Of a DNA stretch of 64,000 nt, positions 44,531-53,722 are shown in pieces. This DNA is from Candidatus Aphodovivens excrementavium (GTDB taxonomy: Bacteria; Actinomycetota; Coriobacteriia; Coriobacteriales; Eggerthellaceae). The number at the start of each line of letters is the position of its first letter. The first letter of the stretch is position 1. Where the stretch lies: assembly GCA_018715935.1 (NCBI GenBank), contig DVKR01000029.1:62001-126000 (forward strand), in the 5' to 3' direction. The position numbers were made by a program, and so were the translations under genes. The notes under the pieces were generated by a model, which saw only the letters and a list, made by a program, of their open reading frames with translations, was not told the origin of the DNA and did no database searches.

Positions 44531-45537
44531 GCTTAGAAGCGAAAACGCACGAAAAAATAAAAGCGCGGGCAGTAAACATGGTGGAACAGGCACGGCTCAC
44601 GCAAACGGCAGATAGCCGTCTTGAGCCGGGGGAGATTCGCCTTATTGCGCCTGCGAAGGTGAACTTGTTTTTGGACATCGGGGAAAAGCGCCCCGATGGG
44701 TATCACGACGCGGTAACGGTCATGCATGCCTTGATGCTGCACGACGTGCTGCGCATGAAGCTCGAGCCGACGTCGGAAAACGGGCTGGCGCTGGATGTCC
44801 GCTGCATTCCGTGCGAGGGGATAGAGCCGCTCGAACTACAACCGGAAGACAACATTGCCGCCAAGGCGGTTCGTTTGCTGGCACGGCTTGCGGGCCGTCG
44901 GGAAAACGAACGGATGCGCATCATCATCGAGAAGCATATCCCCGCTCAGGCGGGCTTGGGCGGAGGCTCCTCCGACGCCGCCGCCGCGTTGGTGGGCGCG
45001 GCTCACTTGTGGGGGTTGTCGGAGGATAGCTCCTATGTGGAGGATGCGGCGCGGCAGCTCGGTGCGGACGTTGCCTTTTTCCTTCACGGGGGCTGCACTT
45101 GTCTGAAGGGCGTGGGCGATTCGTTCCATCACTCGCTTACGCCTCGTTCGGATGCGGTTGCGCTTATCAAGCCCCAGGGAGGCGTATCGACAAAGGAGGC
45201 ATACGACGCGTTCGACAGATGCCCCCAGCTCATTGAGCCAGCTGAGCACGAGCGGGCTCTCATGGCAGATCACGCCAAAGACGTGCCGTTGCGCAACAAT
45301 CTGGTGTGCGCTTCAGAGCTGCTTCTTCCCGTGCTGAAAGAGGTCCGTCATTGGGTCGCGAGCCAAAATGACGATATAGTTGACGCGCTCATGTCGGGCA
45401 GTGGGTCGGCTGTTTTCGTGATCTGCAAAGACTTTGCTTCCGCCTGTCGCGTAGCGACAGCCGCTCGATCGCGCGGATGGTGGGCGCGTACCACGACGTT
45501 TGGCCCGGCGCGTGCTGCCGTGGTTCCTTCGAGATAG
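44527..45537 (+). CDS. ispE: 4-diphosphocytidyl-2-C-methyl-D-erythritol kinase
   Basis: 336 residues. A GHMP kinase of the non-mevalonate isoprenoid pathway: PAKVNLFLDIGEKRPDGYH, PAQAGLGGGSSDAAAAL (phosphate-binding loop), and MSGSGSAVF near the C-terminus. The family is usually ~285-300 residues, so the first ~40 residues are an extension. An internal ATG at 44578 gives a more usual length. Coupled to tadA by a 4-bp overlap. Confidence 0.93.
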   Translation: MSLEAKTHEKIKARAVNMVEQARLTQTADSRLEPGEIRLIAPAKVNLFLDIGEKRPDGYHDAVTVMHALMLHDVLRMKLEPTSENGLALDVRCIPCEGIEPLELQPEDNIAAKAVRLLARLAGRRENERMRIIIEKHIPAQAGLGGGSSDAAAALVGAAHLWGLSEDSSYVEDAARQLGADVAFFLHGGCTCLKGVGDSFHHSLTPRSDAVALIKPQGGVSTKEAYDAFDRCPQLIEPAEHERALMADHAKDVPLRNNLVCASELLLPVLKEVRHWVASQNDDIVDALMSGSGSAVFVICKDFASACRVATAARSRGWWARTTTFGPARAAVVPSR

Positions 45538-45692
45538 GGGTTCGAATACGGAACCGAGCGCAGGCAGAGCGGGGATACGGGCGTAGGCAGAACGGAGAGC
45601 CGGGCGTAACGTACCGCACGTTTCGAGGGCGTCGCGTAGAATAGAAAGGCAAGACCTGCGGGGATGCTGCGCAAGCAAGAAAGGCGGGCAAC

Positions 45693-46256
45693 ATGGACAT
45701 GGGAACTGTCGTCATCATCGTGGTAGCGATACTTGTCGTTATCGTGGTTGTTGCGGTGATTGGGCTGTACAACAACTTGGTGAAATTGCGCAATATGGTT
45801 GAAAACGCTTGGTCGCAAGTCGATGTGCAGCTTCAGCGGCGCTTGGATCTTATTCCCAATTTGGTGGAAACGGTTAAGGGATACGCTTCGCATGAGCGTG
45901 GGACGCTCGACGAGGTTATTCAGGCGCGCTCGGCAGTGGTGGGCGCGGCAACGCCGGAAGCCAAAATGCAGGCTGACAGCATGCTCACGGGTGCTTTGAA
46001 AAGCCTTTTTGCAGTAGCAGAGGCGTACCCCGATTTGAAGGCAAACGTCAATTTCCAGCAGCTGCAAACCGAATTGTCGAACACCGAAGACAAGATTAGC
46101 TACATGCGCCAAAGCTATAACGACACGGTCATGAAGTACAACACTGCCATCCAGACGTTTCCCGCCGTGCTGATTGCGGGGGCAATGGGATTCAAGGAGC
46201 GCGCTGGGTTCGATGCTGCCGCGGAGGCAGAGCAAGCCCCCAAGGTGAGCTTTTAG
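45693..46256 (+). CDS. LemA family protein
   Basis: 187 residues. One N-terminal helix (VVIIVVAILVVIVVVAVIGLYN) then the LemA signature NAWSQVDVQLQRRLDLIPNLVETVKGYASHE and AYPDLKANVNFQQLQ. LemA proteins are membrane-anchored with an extracytoplasmic helical bundle; function unsettled. GAAAGGCGGGC precedes the ATG. A small membrane protein and a DUF2207 protein follow, a common partnership. Confidence 0.93.
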   Translation: MDMGTVVIIVVAILVVIVVVAVIGLYNNLVKLRNMVENAWSQVDVQLQRRLDLIPNLVETVKGYASHERGTLDEVIQARSAVVGAATPEAKMQADSMLTGALKSLFAVAEAYPDLKANVNFQQLQTELSNTEDKISYMRQSYNDTVMKYNTAIQTFPAVLIAGAMGFKERAGFDAAAEAEQAPKVSF

Positions 46257-46311
46257 GTTTTGCGGCTCGATGGAATTGTAGAAGAGGCGGCAAAAGAGAA
46301 AGGAGGCTGTC

Positions 46312-46659
46312 ATGATTGCACGGTTTACGCGGATTATTCCTTTGATCATCGTCTTGGCGGTTGTGGCAGCTATCGTGTACTTGGTCGCGACATGGCGCTA
46401 TTCGCCTAACAAGGCGAAAGAGATCCTTATCCGCGTTTTTACCTGGTTCACCGGGATTCTCAGCATCGTCTTGGCGATAGTGTGCCTGTACGTGCTCTTA
46501 GATGGAAACATGGCGGTCTTTGAGCTCTCTGCAAGCTTCCTGGTGACGGCTCTGCTCGCGTTGGGGATCACGCGCATTTGCCGGGCGGTGTTTGTGAAGC
46601 ACCATCCCAACTACAAGAAGCGGGCGCAAAAAGCCGAACGTCTCAACGGGCGAAAGTAA
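46312..46659 (+). CDS. Small membrane protein between lemA and DUF2207
   Basis: 115 residues with three hydrophobic segments and a basic C-terminus (KHHPNYKKRAQKAERLNGRK). RBS AAAGGAGG. It follows lemA by 55 bp and is separated from the DUF2207 gene by a short repeat and tRNA-Ser. No family recognised. Confidence 0.65.
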   Translation: MIARFTRIIPLIIVLAVVAAIVYLVATWRYSPNKAKEILIRVFTWFTGILSIVLAIVCLYVLLDGNMAVFELSASFLVTALLALGITRICRAVFVKHHPNYKKRAQKAERLNGRK

Positions 46660-46660
46660 A

Positions 46661-46711
46661 GAGCGAATTGTTTTGCCGAGCGGATTGTTTTGCCGTGCGG
46701 TTTGTTCGACA
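46661..46711. repeat. Three 17-bp imperfect tandem repeats
   Basis: GAGCGAATTGTTTTGCC, GAGCGGATTGTTTTGCC and GTGCGGTTTGTTCGACA follow each other directly after the small membrane-protein gene. The first two differ at one base. Function unknown; they lie on the 3' side of tRNA-Ser(GCT). Confidence 0.7.
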
Positions 46712-46762
46712 GAGCGGATCCCTCGGAGTGCTGATTCGAGCTTCTTCGATCCATAAAGCAGG

Positions 46763-46789
46763 ACAGGCTTGGCGCAATGCCAAGCCTGT
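46763..46789 (-). terminator. Terminator of tRNA-Ser (GCT)
   Basis: ACAGGCTTGGC (46763-46773) with GCCAAGCCTGT (46779-46789), a perfect 11-bp stem; the tail on the minus strand is short (GCTTTATGG). Confidence 0.7.
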
Positions 46790-46799
46790 TTGGTTTCGG

Positions 46800-46890
46800 T
46801 GGCGGAGAAGCGGGGATTCGAACCCCGGATACCCTTGTGGGGTATACTCACTTAGCAGGCGAGCACCTTCGGCCTCTCGGTCACTTCTCC
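46800..46890 (-). tRNA. tRNA-Ser (anticodon GCT)
   Basis: A 91-nt class II tRNA with encoded CCA. The acceptor is GGAGAAG, the anticodon loop CTGCTAA lies between CTCGC and GTGAG, with a long variable arm and GGTTCGAATCC T-arm. Confidence 0.95.
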
Positions 46891-46950
46891 GTACTATAAT
46901 GGTGCGGTTGACTATGATACCGTGACCATTCGGAACTTGCAAGGAGCATC

Positions 46951-49038
46951 ATGGCCCAAACCGTCCAGGCTTCTCAGAATCACCACTGGTTGCGCTCACT
47001 AGACCTGCAGGGCGCAAAGTGTGCGCGCCCGCAAGCTCAACAGGGCGCCGCGCACACGTGCGCACGGGCGCCGCATCGTGCCCCTTGTCTGCTGGCGGCC
47101 GCAGCACTGCTGGCTGCCGCAGTGCTGCTAGCCTGCGCGTTTCTGTGTCTGCGCCCTTCGCACGCATACGCCTCTTCCTACGAAATGCCTAAGGTTGCCA
47201 TCTCTGCGCAAGCCGAAACCGACGGATCGCTGCATGTTATAGAGCAGCGCACGTTTGCCTTTGATGGCGATTTTTCGGCGGTATGGTGGACTTTTAGCGG
47301 CCTTCCTTCCAACGCAGAGGTCGTCATCAATTCAGTGCGCATGGTTTCGGTGGGCGACGATGGGGAGGCGCTCGGGTATCCCCAGGTTCTCAATAGCGTG
47401 CCGTTCGTGCTTTCGTGGCGCGATGAAGGAGGCCCCGGCCACGACGCCTATTCATTCGATCAAGCGCGCGACACGGTATACGTGTTCTTTGACGCGTCAG
47501 ATGAGCAACGCCTCATCGAGCTTGACTACACGGTAGTGAACGGCGTTACCGCCTATTCCGACGTGGGGGAAGTGTACTGGCAGTTTGTCGGCAGCCAATG
47601 GGAGGTCGACTCAAACGACGTCACCATGACGCTGTCGCTGCCTGTTCCTTCGGGCGTCGCGGTAGAGCCGGGCAACAACGTGCGCGCTTGGGGGCACGGT
47701 CCGCTGGACGGTTCGGTTGAAATCAACGAGGACGGCAGCGTCGTATATACCGTTCCTCGGGTAAAGGCCGGATCGTACGTCGAAGCTCGTGTGGTTTTCC
47801 CTTCAGATTGGCTTACAAACCTTCCCAGCGGCACGGTTCAGCCACATCGCAGCGAGGCCCATCTTTCCACTGTGCTTTCCGAAGAGGAGGCCTGGGCCGA
47901 CCAAGCAAACAGAGCGCGTGTGCTGTCGTTAGCCTTCATTATCGCGTGCGCATTGCTGTGTGTAGCCGCGTTATGCGTGGGCTTGTGGGCCTATCTGCGC
48001 CATGGTAAAGAGTACGACCCCACCTTCAAGGACGAATATTGGCGTGATACCCCCGACAAACAAACGCATCCTGCGCTCATCGGGCGTCTGTGGCGTTGGG
48101 ATCGCCCAAGTTCAGACGACTTCACCGCAACGCTTATGCACCTGGCAAGCGTGGGCGCCTTACGCATCGAAAAGGGCACCCACGAGGGCAACAGGCCGAA
48201 CAAGCTGGTAGACGATTACCTGCTTACGCGTCTGCCCAGGGCAGATCAAAAGACCAGCGATCCGCTTGACGCCAAGGCAATGAGCATTCTGTTCGATGAA
48301 ATTGCGGGCGGTGCGGATACCGTGTGGTTCGACGACATCGCGAACTACGGAGGAAGTAACCCGCAGGCATACCTCGATGCTCTTGAGTCGTGGCAAGGCC
48401 TTCTTTCTGCAGAAATGAACAAGAGGTCGTTCTTCGAATACGAAGGCAAGAAGTGGCAGGTGCTCATCATTGTGCTTGCGGTGATTATCGCCTTTGCGGC
48501 GGTTGCCACTTGGATGTCCACGAGCAACTTCATCCCTCTGGTTTTTGCAGTGCCAACCGTAATTGGTTTGGTGCTTTTAGGGAATCACACCACGCGCCGC
48601 AGCCATGAAGGAAACGATTTGTGTGCGCGATGCAAGGCATTGCGCAACTGGCTACGCGATTTCTCTGCCTTAGATGAACGTCCGCCCACCGATGTGGCGG
48701 TGTGGGGCGAGTTCATGGTGTACGCCTATTTATTTGGCGTTGCCGAAGAGGTAATAAAGCAGTTGCGCGTGGCTGCTCCTGACCTTATGACAGATGCGTC
48801 TGTCGGCACGGCTTCATATCCGTGGTGGTTGTGGTACACCGCGAGCCATGGCTCTGCGGGAGACGCCTTGTTGCCTGCGGGCAGCTTGTTCCAGCAATCG
48901 CTCGACCACACGGAAAGCACCGCAAGGGCCGCCCTGTCCGCCGCATCGGGGAAGGGCTTCTCGAGTGCGGGCGGTTCAGGCGGCGGATTCTCGTTTGGTG
49001 GAGGGGGCGGCTTTTCTTCGGGCGGCGGCGCTCGCTAA
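46951..49038 (+). CDS. DUF2207 domain-containing membrane protein
   Basis: 695 residues. A signal/anchor helix (~47-70) is followed by the extracellular DUF2207 domain (SLHVIEQRTFAFDGDFSAVWWTFSGLP). Then come a membrane helix (~330-350), a cytoplasmic domain (WDRPSSDDFTATLMHLASVGALRIEKGT), two further helices (~510-550), and a Gly/Ser-rich tail GGGFSFGGGGGFSSGGGAR. This pairing with lemA is recurrent in bacteria, but its role is unknown. AAGGAG precedes the ATG. Confidence 0.9.
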   Translation: MAQTVQASQNHHWLRSLDLQGAKCARPQAQQGAAHTCARAPHRAPCLLAAAALLAAAVLLACAFLCLRPSHAYASSYEMPKVAISAQAETDGSLHVIEQRTFAFDGDFSAVWWTFSGLPSNAEVVINSVRMVSVGDDGEALGYPQVLNSVPFVLSWRDEGGPGHDAYSFDQARDTVYVFFDASDEQRLIELDYTVVNGVTAYSDVGEVYWQFVGSQWEVDSNDVTMTLSLPVPSGVAVEPGNNVRAWGHGPLDGSVEINEDGSVVYTVPRVKAGSYVEARVVFPSDWLTNLPSGTVQPHRSEAHLSTVLSEEEAWADQANRARVLSLAFIIACALLCVAALCVGLWAYLRHGKEYDPTFKDEYWRDTPDKQTHPALIGRLWRWDRPSSDDFTATLMHLASVGALRIEKGTHEGNRPNKLVDDYLLTRLPRADQKTSDPLDAKAMSILFDEIAGGADTVWFDDIANYGGSNPQAYLDALESWQGLLSAEMNKRSFFEYEGKKWQVLIIVLAVIIAFAAVATWMSTSNFIPLVFAVPTVIGLVLLGNHTTRRSHEGNDLCARCKALRNWLRDFSALDERPPTDVAVWGEFMVYAYLFGVAEEVIKQLRVAAPDLMTDASVGTASYPWWLWYTASHGSAGDALLPAGSLFQQSLDHTESTARAALSAASGKGFSSAGGSGGGFSFGGGGGFSSGGGAR

Positions 49039-49091
49039 GAGGCCTTTGGAGTATAGTGTCCCCGGGCGCAAAACAGAGGAAAGGATGCACC

Positions 49092-49604
49092 GTGGCCAAC
49101 GCAGACAACATTATTCTCATAGGCATGCCGGGCGCCGGCAAATCGACGCTGGGTATCGTTTTGGCCAAGATCATGAACTACCGTTTTGTCGATGCCGACC
49201 TGGTAATTCAGCAGCAGTGTGATAAGACCCTGCAGAAGCTTATCGACGCTTGCGGGCCGGATGGCTTTATTGAAGTTGAAAACGAAATCCTGCGCGACAT
49301 GGAGGCCGACCATACGGTTATTGCCACGGGAGGCAGCGCGGTGTATTCGGACGAAGCGATGAAGCATCTCGCCTCAATTGGGCGCGTGGTGTATCTCAAA
49401 ATATCCTACGATCAGCTCATTCATCGCCTGAGCGATCTCCAAGAGCGCGGCGTGGTGCTCAAAGGGGGCATTGGCATGAGTCTGCGCGAGCTTTACGACG
49501 AGCGCAAGCCCTTATACGAGCAGTACGCCGAGGTCACCGTCGATGTGGACGATCTGTCTATCACTGCGGCAGCGCGCAAGGTGGCAGACGCGCTGGAGGC
49601 GTAG
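49092..49604 (+). CDS. Shikimate kinase-like protein
   Basis: 170 residues from GTG 49092 (AGAGGAAAGG upstream). Walker A GMPGAGKST, DAD in FVDADLVIQ (shikimate/Mg contact) and TGGSAVYS, where classical AroK has GGG. It phosphorylates shikimate in aromatic amino-acid synthesis if active on that substrate. The GGS variant and the absence of other aro genes nearby leave room for another small kinase role. Confidence 0.8.
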   Translation: MANADNIILIGMPGAGKSTLGIVLAKIMNYRFVDADLVIQQQCDKTLQKLIDACGPDGFIEVENEILRDMEADHTVIATGGSAVYSDEAMKHLASIGRVVYLKISYDQLIHRLSDLQERGVVLKGGIGMSLRELYDERKPLYEQYAEVTVDVDDLSITAAARKVADALEA

Positions 49605-49660
49605 CAACAAGGCATCCTCGACGGCATCGAACGCCGAATCGGAAGCGGAAAGCCGCGCGT

Positions 49661-50578
49661 TTAGGGACGCAGACCGCCTGCGGCGCGCAAGGCGATTTCG
49701 CGGCGCACTTCCATATAGCGTCGTTCGGGAATAGGAATTTCTGTGCCGTTGGTTAGTTCAAGTGTGTACTTGCGAATACCGCTGATGTGTGCCGTGTTCA
49801 CCAAATAGCTTCGATGCACGCGCAAAAACACGCCCGGCACTTGCGATTCAACGTCGCTGATAAGCGCGTTCACCGGAAACGACGTGTCCGTGCAGTGAAC
49901 GATGCTGTGCTTGCCCTCGGCTTCCACATAGAGGATCTGGTCGGGGCTAAGATAGCGCGAGCCGTCGTTGCTTTCCAAAAAGATGCGTGATGGAAGAATG
50001 CCCGCCTTCGCGCCGGTGCGCAAGATCTCGCGCACGTAGTCGTAGGTTTCCTGGCTTATGGCCACAGGGAAAACTGATTCGTCCACCGTTTCCGACTTTT
50101 TGCTAGACGTATGGATGTGGAACGCCTTCCACCCGTGCTCGGTGAGCGTGAAGCATGCCGTCATGAGCTGTGTCGATGCATAAAGCGAGCGCTCGCGCGG
50201 GCTGGTGTATAACCGATAGGAGCCTATCACGGTTGCGTTGGCGCCAATCGTGTCGGCGCTCACGTGCTGCGCGAGTTGAAAGTCGGTTTCGCGCACCATC
50301 ATCGAGGGGCTTGCTTTTCGCTTCGATAAAGCTTTGCGAATCGCTTCTCTGGAAGAGCAGATAGTGCCCACTTCGGTGATAAACACGCAGTCGTCGGTCA
50401 CCATGCTCAAGAGAAGGGATACGTCGTTTGAGTAAAAGGAAGCAACCAGGTCTCGTGCGTGGTCCGGCAGGCAATCTGCGCTTTCGAGGTGCTGCGCCGC
50501 CGGGTTGTGTCTGATGGCGGAGACTTCGAACAGCTCGCCGTCTGGATTGGAATCCATTTGGGCGGCGTATTGCGGCAT
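49661..50578 (-). CDS. LytTR-family DNA-binding regulator with N-terminal SnoaL/NTF2-like domain
   Basis: 305 residues. Residues ~40-160 resemble a cone-shaped SnoaL/NTF2-like ligand or sensor fold (DLVASFYSNDVSLLLSMVTDDCVFI...GWKAFHIHTS). Residues ~195-300 are the LytTR DNA-binding domain (DGSRYLSPDQILYVEAEGKHSIVH, FLRVHRSYLVNTAHISGI...IPIPERRYMEVR). No response-regulator receiver is present, so control is probably by ligand or protein binding. AAAGGAGG lies five bases before ATG 50578. Divergent from the RsbW-like gene. Confidence 0.82.
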   Translation of the reverse strand: MPQYAAQMDSNPDGELFEVSAIRHNPAAQHLESADCLPDHARDLVASFYSNDVSLLLSMVTDDCVFITEVGTICSSREAIRKALSKRKASPSMMVRETDFQLAQHVSADTIGANATVIGSYRLYTSPRERSLYASTQLMTACFTLTEHGWKAFHIHTSSKKSETVDESVFPVAISQETYDYVREILRTGAKAGILPSRIFLESNDGSRYLSPDQILYVEAEGKHSIVHCTDTSFPVNALISDVESQVPGVFLRVHRSYLVNTAHISGIRKYTLELTNGTEIPIPERRYMEVRREIALRAAGGLRP

Positions 50579-50779
50579 GCGCACCTCCTTTGCAACGCGT
50601 TTTCAACCGACAATCACGATTGTACCGCCATTGAGCCGCTTTCGTGCCACAAGGATGGGCATCCGTGCTGGCGAGCGACGCCGGATGTTGGTAAATGGAT
50701 ATACTGGCTCGGAGTGCGAAGGCGCGCATTGTAGTGTTGAATGCTGATCTAATCAGGTCAAACGCGAAACGGGGGGAGC

Positions 50780-51382
50780 ATGAGTGAACGCATTGTGACA
50801 ACGCGGCGCTTCAATGCCCTTGTTTCCGATGAGCGAAATGCCCAGAAGTTCTTGACGGATCAGCTTCACCAGTCCTCGATGCCGGACACGCAGTGCAATG
50901 GCGTGCGTCTTGCCGTTGAGGAACTGTTCAGCAACATTATTTCCTATGCATACGGATCGGCAGGCGGCGTGGTGGATCTTACTGTTTCGGTGGATGATGC
51001 CGCCCGGCTTGCTTCGGTGCTGATTTCTGACGAGGGAAAGGAATTCGACCCTTTCTCCGGCGGGCGAAGTGATGCTTTCGATTCTCGCTCGGGCGGCGGC
51101 ACGGCGGGTCTGGGCATTTTGCTCGTGCGCCGCTTGATGGACGAGTGCTCGTACCGACGCGTTAACGGTCGAAACGAAGTTACCATCGTTAAGCGATGGG
51201 GTCTTGCGAGCCGTGGTGTTGAGGCCGTTGGAAGAGCGGCGCAGTCGGTTGGCGAGGCGGGGAGTGGTCAATTCAACGCCCCCGAACGGAGTCAGAAACC
51301 CCTAACCGACGACGATTTGGCATTGGTAGTTGGAGGGCTTACGATGCCCGACCTCCCCTTCCTGCAGCCGCTAGGGAAATAA
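50780..51382 (+). CDS. RsbW-type anti-sigma / HATPase_c_2 ATP-binding protein
   Basis: 200 residues. Residues ~15-140 form a GHKL ATPase of the anti-sigma (RsbW/SpoIIAB) type: LAVEELFSNIISYAYG (N box), LISDEGKEFDPF (G1) and GLGILLVRRLMDECSYRR (G2). The last ~60 residues are an unrelated Ala/Gly/Pro-rich tail. It may phosphorylate an STAS anti-anti-sigma factor or bind a sigma factor, neither of which is in this window. It is divergent from the LytTR regulator. Confidence 0.8.
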   Translation: MSERIVTTRRFNALVSDERNAQKFLTDQLHQSSMPDTQCNGVRLAVEELFSNIISYAYGSAGGVVDLTVSVDDAARLASVLISDEGKEFDPFSGGRSDAFDSRSGGGTAGLGILLVRRLMDECSYRRVNGRNEVTIVKRWGLASRGVEAVGRAAQSVGEAGSGQFNAPERSQKPLTDDDLALVVGGLTMPDLPFLQPLGK

Positions 51383-51404
51383 AACCGGAGGGCAAACGCA
51401 AAAC

Positions 51405-51440
51405 AGGCCAGCAACCGCCCGGTTGCTGGCCTTCTTGTTT
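51405..51440. terminator. Bidirectional terminator (RsbW-like gene and tRNA-Arg)
   Basis: AGGCCAGCAACC (51405-51416) and GGTTGCTGGCCT (51421-51432) make a 12-bp stem; T-rich on the plus side and TTTTGC on the minus side. Confidence 0.88.
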
Positions 51441-51442
51441 CA

Positions 51443-51518
51443 TGGTGCCCCCGGCGCGATTCGAACGCGCGGCACCCGCTTTAGGAGAGCGGTGCTCTGT
51501 CCCCTGAGCTACGGAGGC
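51443..51518 (-). tRNA. tRNA-Arg (anticodon CCT)
   Basis: 76 nt with encoded CCA. The acceptor is GCCTCCG; the anticodon loop CTCCTAA lies between CCGCT and AGCGG; the T-arm is CGTTCGAATCG. Confidence 0.95.
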
Positions 51519-51535
51519 GCATTGGCGTATTGTAG

Positions 51536-51572
51536 CACTACCCTGCGCGTGTTCTCCACGTGTAGGGTAGTG
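51536..51572 (-). terminator. Hairpin after pknB
   Basis: CACTACCCT (51536-51544) pairs with AGGGTAGTG (51564-51572), with an inner CGTG/CACG stem. It has no T-run. Confidence 0.45.
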
Positions 51573-51576
51573 TGCG

Positions 51577-53589
51577 CTACGAGCCTGAGGTAGTGGTTTC
51601 GTCGGAGGAGTCTGTGTCTCCGCTGCCACCATTCGACGAAGTGTCGCTTTGGGCGTATATGGTAACCGTGGCACCTTCGTCGGCGCTGCCACTTGGCGTG
51701 GTGGAGGTGACAAACGCGCTATCGGGCATGTTGTTTGCCACATACACCTGGAAGCCCAAGCTTTCCAGCTGATACTTGGCGTCTGACACGCGCCAACCCA
51801 CCAAATTAGGAATGTTCACCTGCTCGGGTTCCTGAGTGGCGGGATCGGGGCCTGCGCTCACTACCAAATGGACCGTGTCGCCTTCTTTTGCCTTTGTTCC
51901 GGCGTTCGGGGTTTGGCTGATAACCAGACCCGAGGCCACGGTGTCGCTGTAGGCGGTCTCCGAAGTGACCTTGAACCCTGCGTTAGACAGCGTCGTGGTT
52001 GCCGACCCTTCCGAAGAGCCTACAACGTTGGGCACGTCGGTTCCTTCCGGGCCAAGCGACAGGTAGTAGGTGACCACGCTGTTTTTGGGAACCTGCTGGC
52101 CAGCAGCAGGGTCGGTGCGTGTGACATGGTCGCGTTCAATGGAATCGCTGTACTCGGCCTCTCCGGCGCGAACTTGGAAGCCGGCGTTTTCGAGCGCCTT
52201 GCGCGCTTCGCTTGCCGTCATGTTGGACACGTCTGGCACCGAGCCTTGCGACGACCCTGTAGACACTACAAGGTTGATGCGTGTTCCTTCCTCGTGGCGC
52301 GTTCCGGCACCAGGGTCTTGGCTGGCAACATTGCCTTCGGCAACCGAGTTGTCAGATTTCTCCGACACATCTCCCACCGTAAAGCCCGCAGCTTCAATTT
52401 CCTGCGTTGCCTGGTCGAGCGACTTGCCCACAACGTTGGGAACCTCGTTGCCCGTTCCGGAATTGCCGCCTAGCGCAAATGCCGCGATAGCCGCAATGGC
52501 AACAACGGCAACAAGGGCAATAACAATGCCGATAACCTTTTTGTTAGGGCCTTTCTTGCCCGTGTTGGAGGAACGGTACGAGGTTGACCCCCCGGTGCCT
52601 CCGCCAGACATTCCGCCGGCGCCTCCGCCTGCTATGGGCATAACTGCCGTGCCGTCTACGGCGCCCATGCCGTTCATGTCGCCGATAACCTGCGTTTGCG
52701 CCCCGGCAATGGGGTTGATGAAAGCCGTTTGGGCGCTTGTGAATCCGCCAACGTTGACAGGACGGCCTGCCAGGTAGTCGTTGAGGGCGTAGCGCATCTC
52801 CTGCGCCGTGGCGAAGCGCTCTGTGGGGTTTTTCGACATCGCCTTGAGGATGATGGCTTCAAGGTTGGGGTCGATATCGGGTTTGATCTGGTTGGGCGGT
52901 ACAGGCGTTTCCTGCACCTGCTTCATGGCGACGCTCACTGCATCTGGGCCGTCGAAGGGAAGCTTGCCCGTGGCGGCTTCATACATGACAACACCGAGCG
53001 AATAGATGTCGCTTGCGGGGGTGAGGTCTTTGCCCTGCGCTTGTTCAGGCGAGATATAGTGAGCCGTTCCCAGCACCGAGGCGGTTTTGTCCATGGTCGA
53101 GTTCTTGGCGCGCGCGATGCCGAAGTCCATTACCTTCACGTTGCCGTCAGGCTGCACCATGATGTTTTGCGGCTTGATGTCACGGTGGATGATGTCTTGT
53201 TTGTGCGCTACCGAAAGCGCCTGGCACACCTGAGAGCCTATTTCGGCAACTTTACGCTGGTTGATGGCGCCGCGTTCGTTGATGGCGGTTTTCAAATCGC
53301 TTCCGCGCACGTATTCCATCACGATGTAGTACGTTCCGTCGTCTTGGCCCCAGTCGTAGACGTTAACTATATAGGGGCTCGACAGATTTGCCGCAGAGGC
53401 AGCCTCTTGCTTGAAACGGCGCGCAAAGTTCTCGTCGGCGGCGTATTGCGGCAGCATCACCTTAACGGCTACGATGCGTCCCAATACGTTGTCGGTGGCA
53501 CGATACACTTCGGCCATACCGCCCACGCCGATGCATTCGGTAATTTGATACCGATTGCTGAACACTCTGCCTATCATGCTTCCGGTCAC
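51577..53589 (-). CDS. pknB: Ser/Thr protein kinase PknB with four PASTA domains
   Basis: 670 residues from GTG 53589 (AAGGAG upstream). Kinase domain 1-~275: Gly loop GVGGMAEV, Lys43 in VAVK, HRDIKPQN (135-142), DFG (155-157), and the activation loop ending GTAHYISPEQ. A Gly-rich linker and one membrane helix (~350-375) follow, then four extracellular PASTA repeats (each VPNVVG/VPDVSN...AGF...) that sense muropeptides or lipid II, and a Ser/Thr-rich tail. It regulates cell growth and wall synthesis. Last gene of the fha-pstP-SEDS/PBP cluster. Confidence 0.96.
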   Translation of the reverse strand: MTGSMIGRVFSNRYQITECIGVGGMAEVYRATDNVLGRIVAVKVMLPQYAADENFARRFKQEAASAANLSSPYIVNVYDWGQDDGTYYIVMEYVRGSDLKTAINERGAINQRKVAEIGSQVCQALSVAHKQDIIHRDIKPQNIMVQPDGNVKVMDFGIARAKNSTMDKTASVLGTAHYISPEQAQGKDLTPASDIYSLGVVMYEAATGKLPFDGPDAVSVAMKQVQETPVPPNQIKPDIDPNLEAIILKAMSKNPTERFATAQEMRYALNDYLAGRPVNVGGFTSAQTAFINPIAGAQTQVIGDMNGMGAVDGTAVMPIAGGGAGGMSGGGTGGSTSYRSSNTGKKGPNKKVIGIVIALVAVVAIAAIAAFALGGNSGTGNEVPNVVGKSLDQATQEIEAAGFTVGDVSEKSDNSVAEGNVASQDPGAGTRHEEGTRINLVVSTGSSQGSVPDVSNMTASEARKALENAGFQVRAGEAEYSDSIERDHVTRTDPAAGQQVPKNSVVTYYLSLGPEGTDVPNVVGSSEGSATTTLSNAGFKVTSETAYSDTVASGLVISQTPNAGTKAKEGDTVHLVVSAGPDPATQEPEQVNIPNLVGWRVSDAKYQLESLGFQVYVANNMPDSAFVTSTTPSGSADEGATVTIYAQSDTSSNGGSGDTDSSDETTTSGS

Positions 53590-53722
53590 GATTATGCTCC
53601 TTTTGGTTACATGCGTGCAGTCGATCTATTTTTGAAAAGATTCGACTTATCAGGATACCTTATTCCAGCGCACACTGCAGTGGTGACGCCGGTTTTCTCA
53701 TAGACATTCCGGGTTCTTTTCA

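Noticed and set aside
49823-50700. Long opposite-strand frames within the LytTR gene
   Set aside because: High-GC shadow frames without ribosome sites or family motifs; the LytTR frame carries the clear domain signature.
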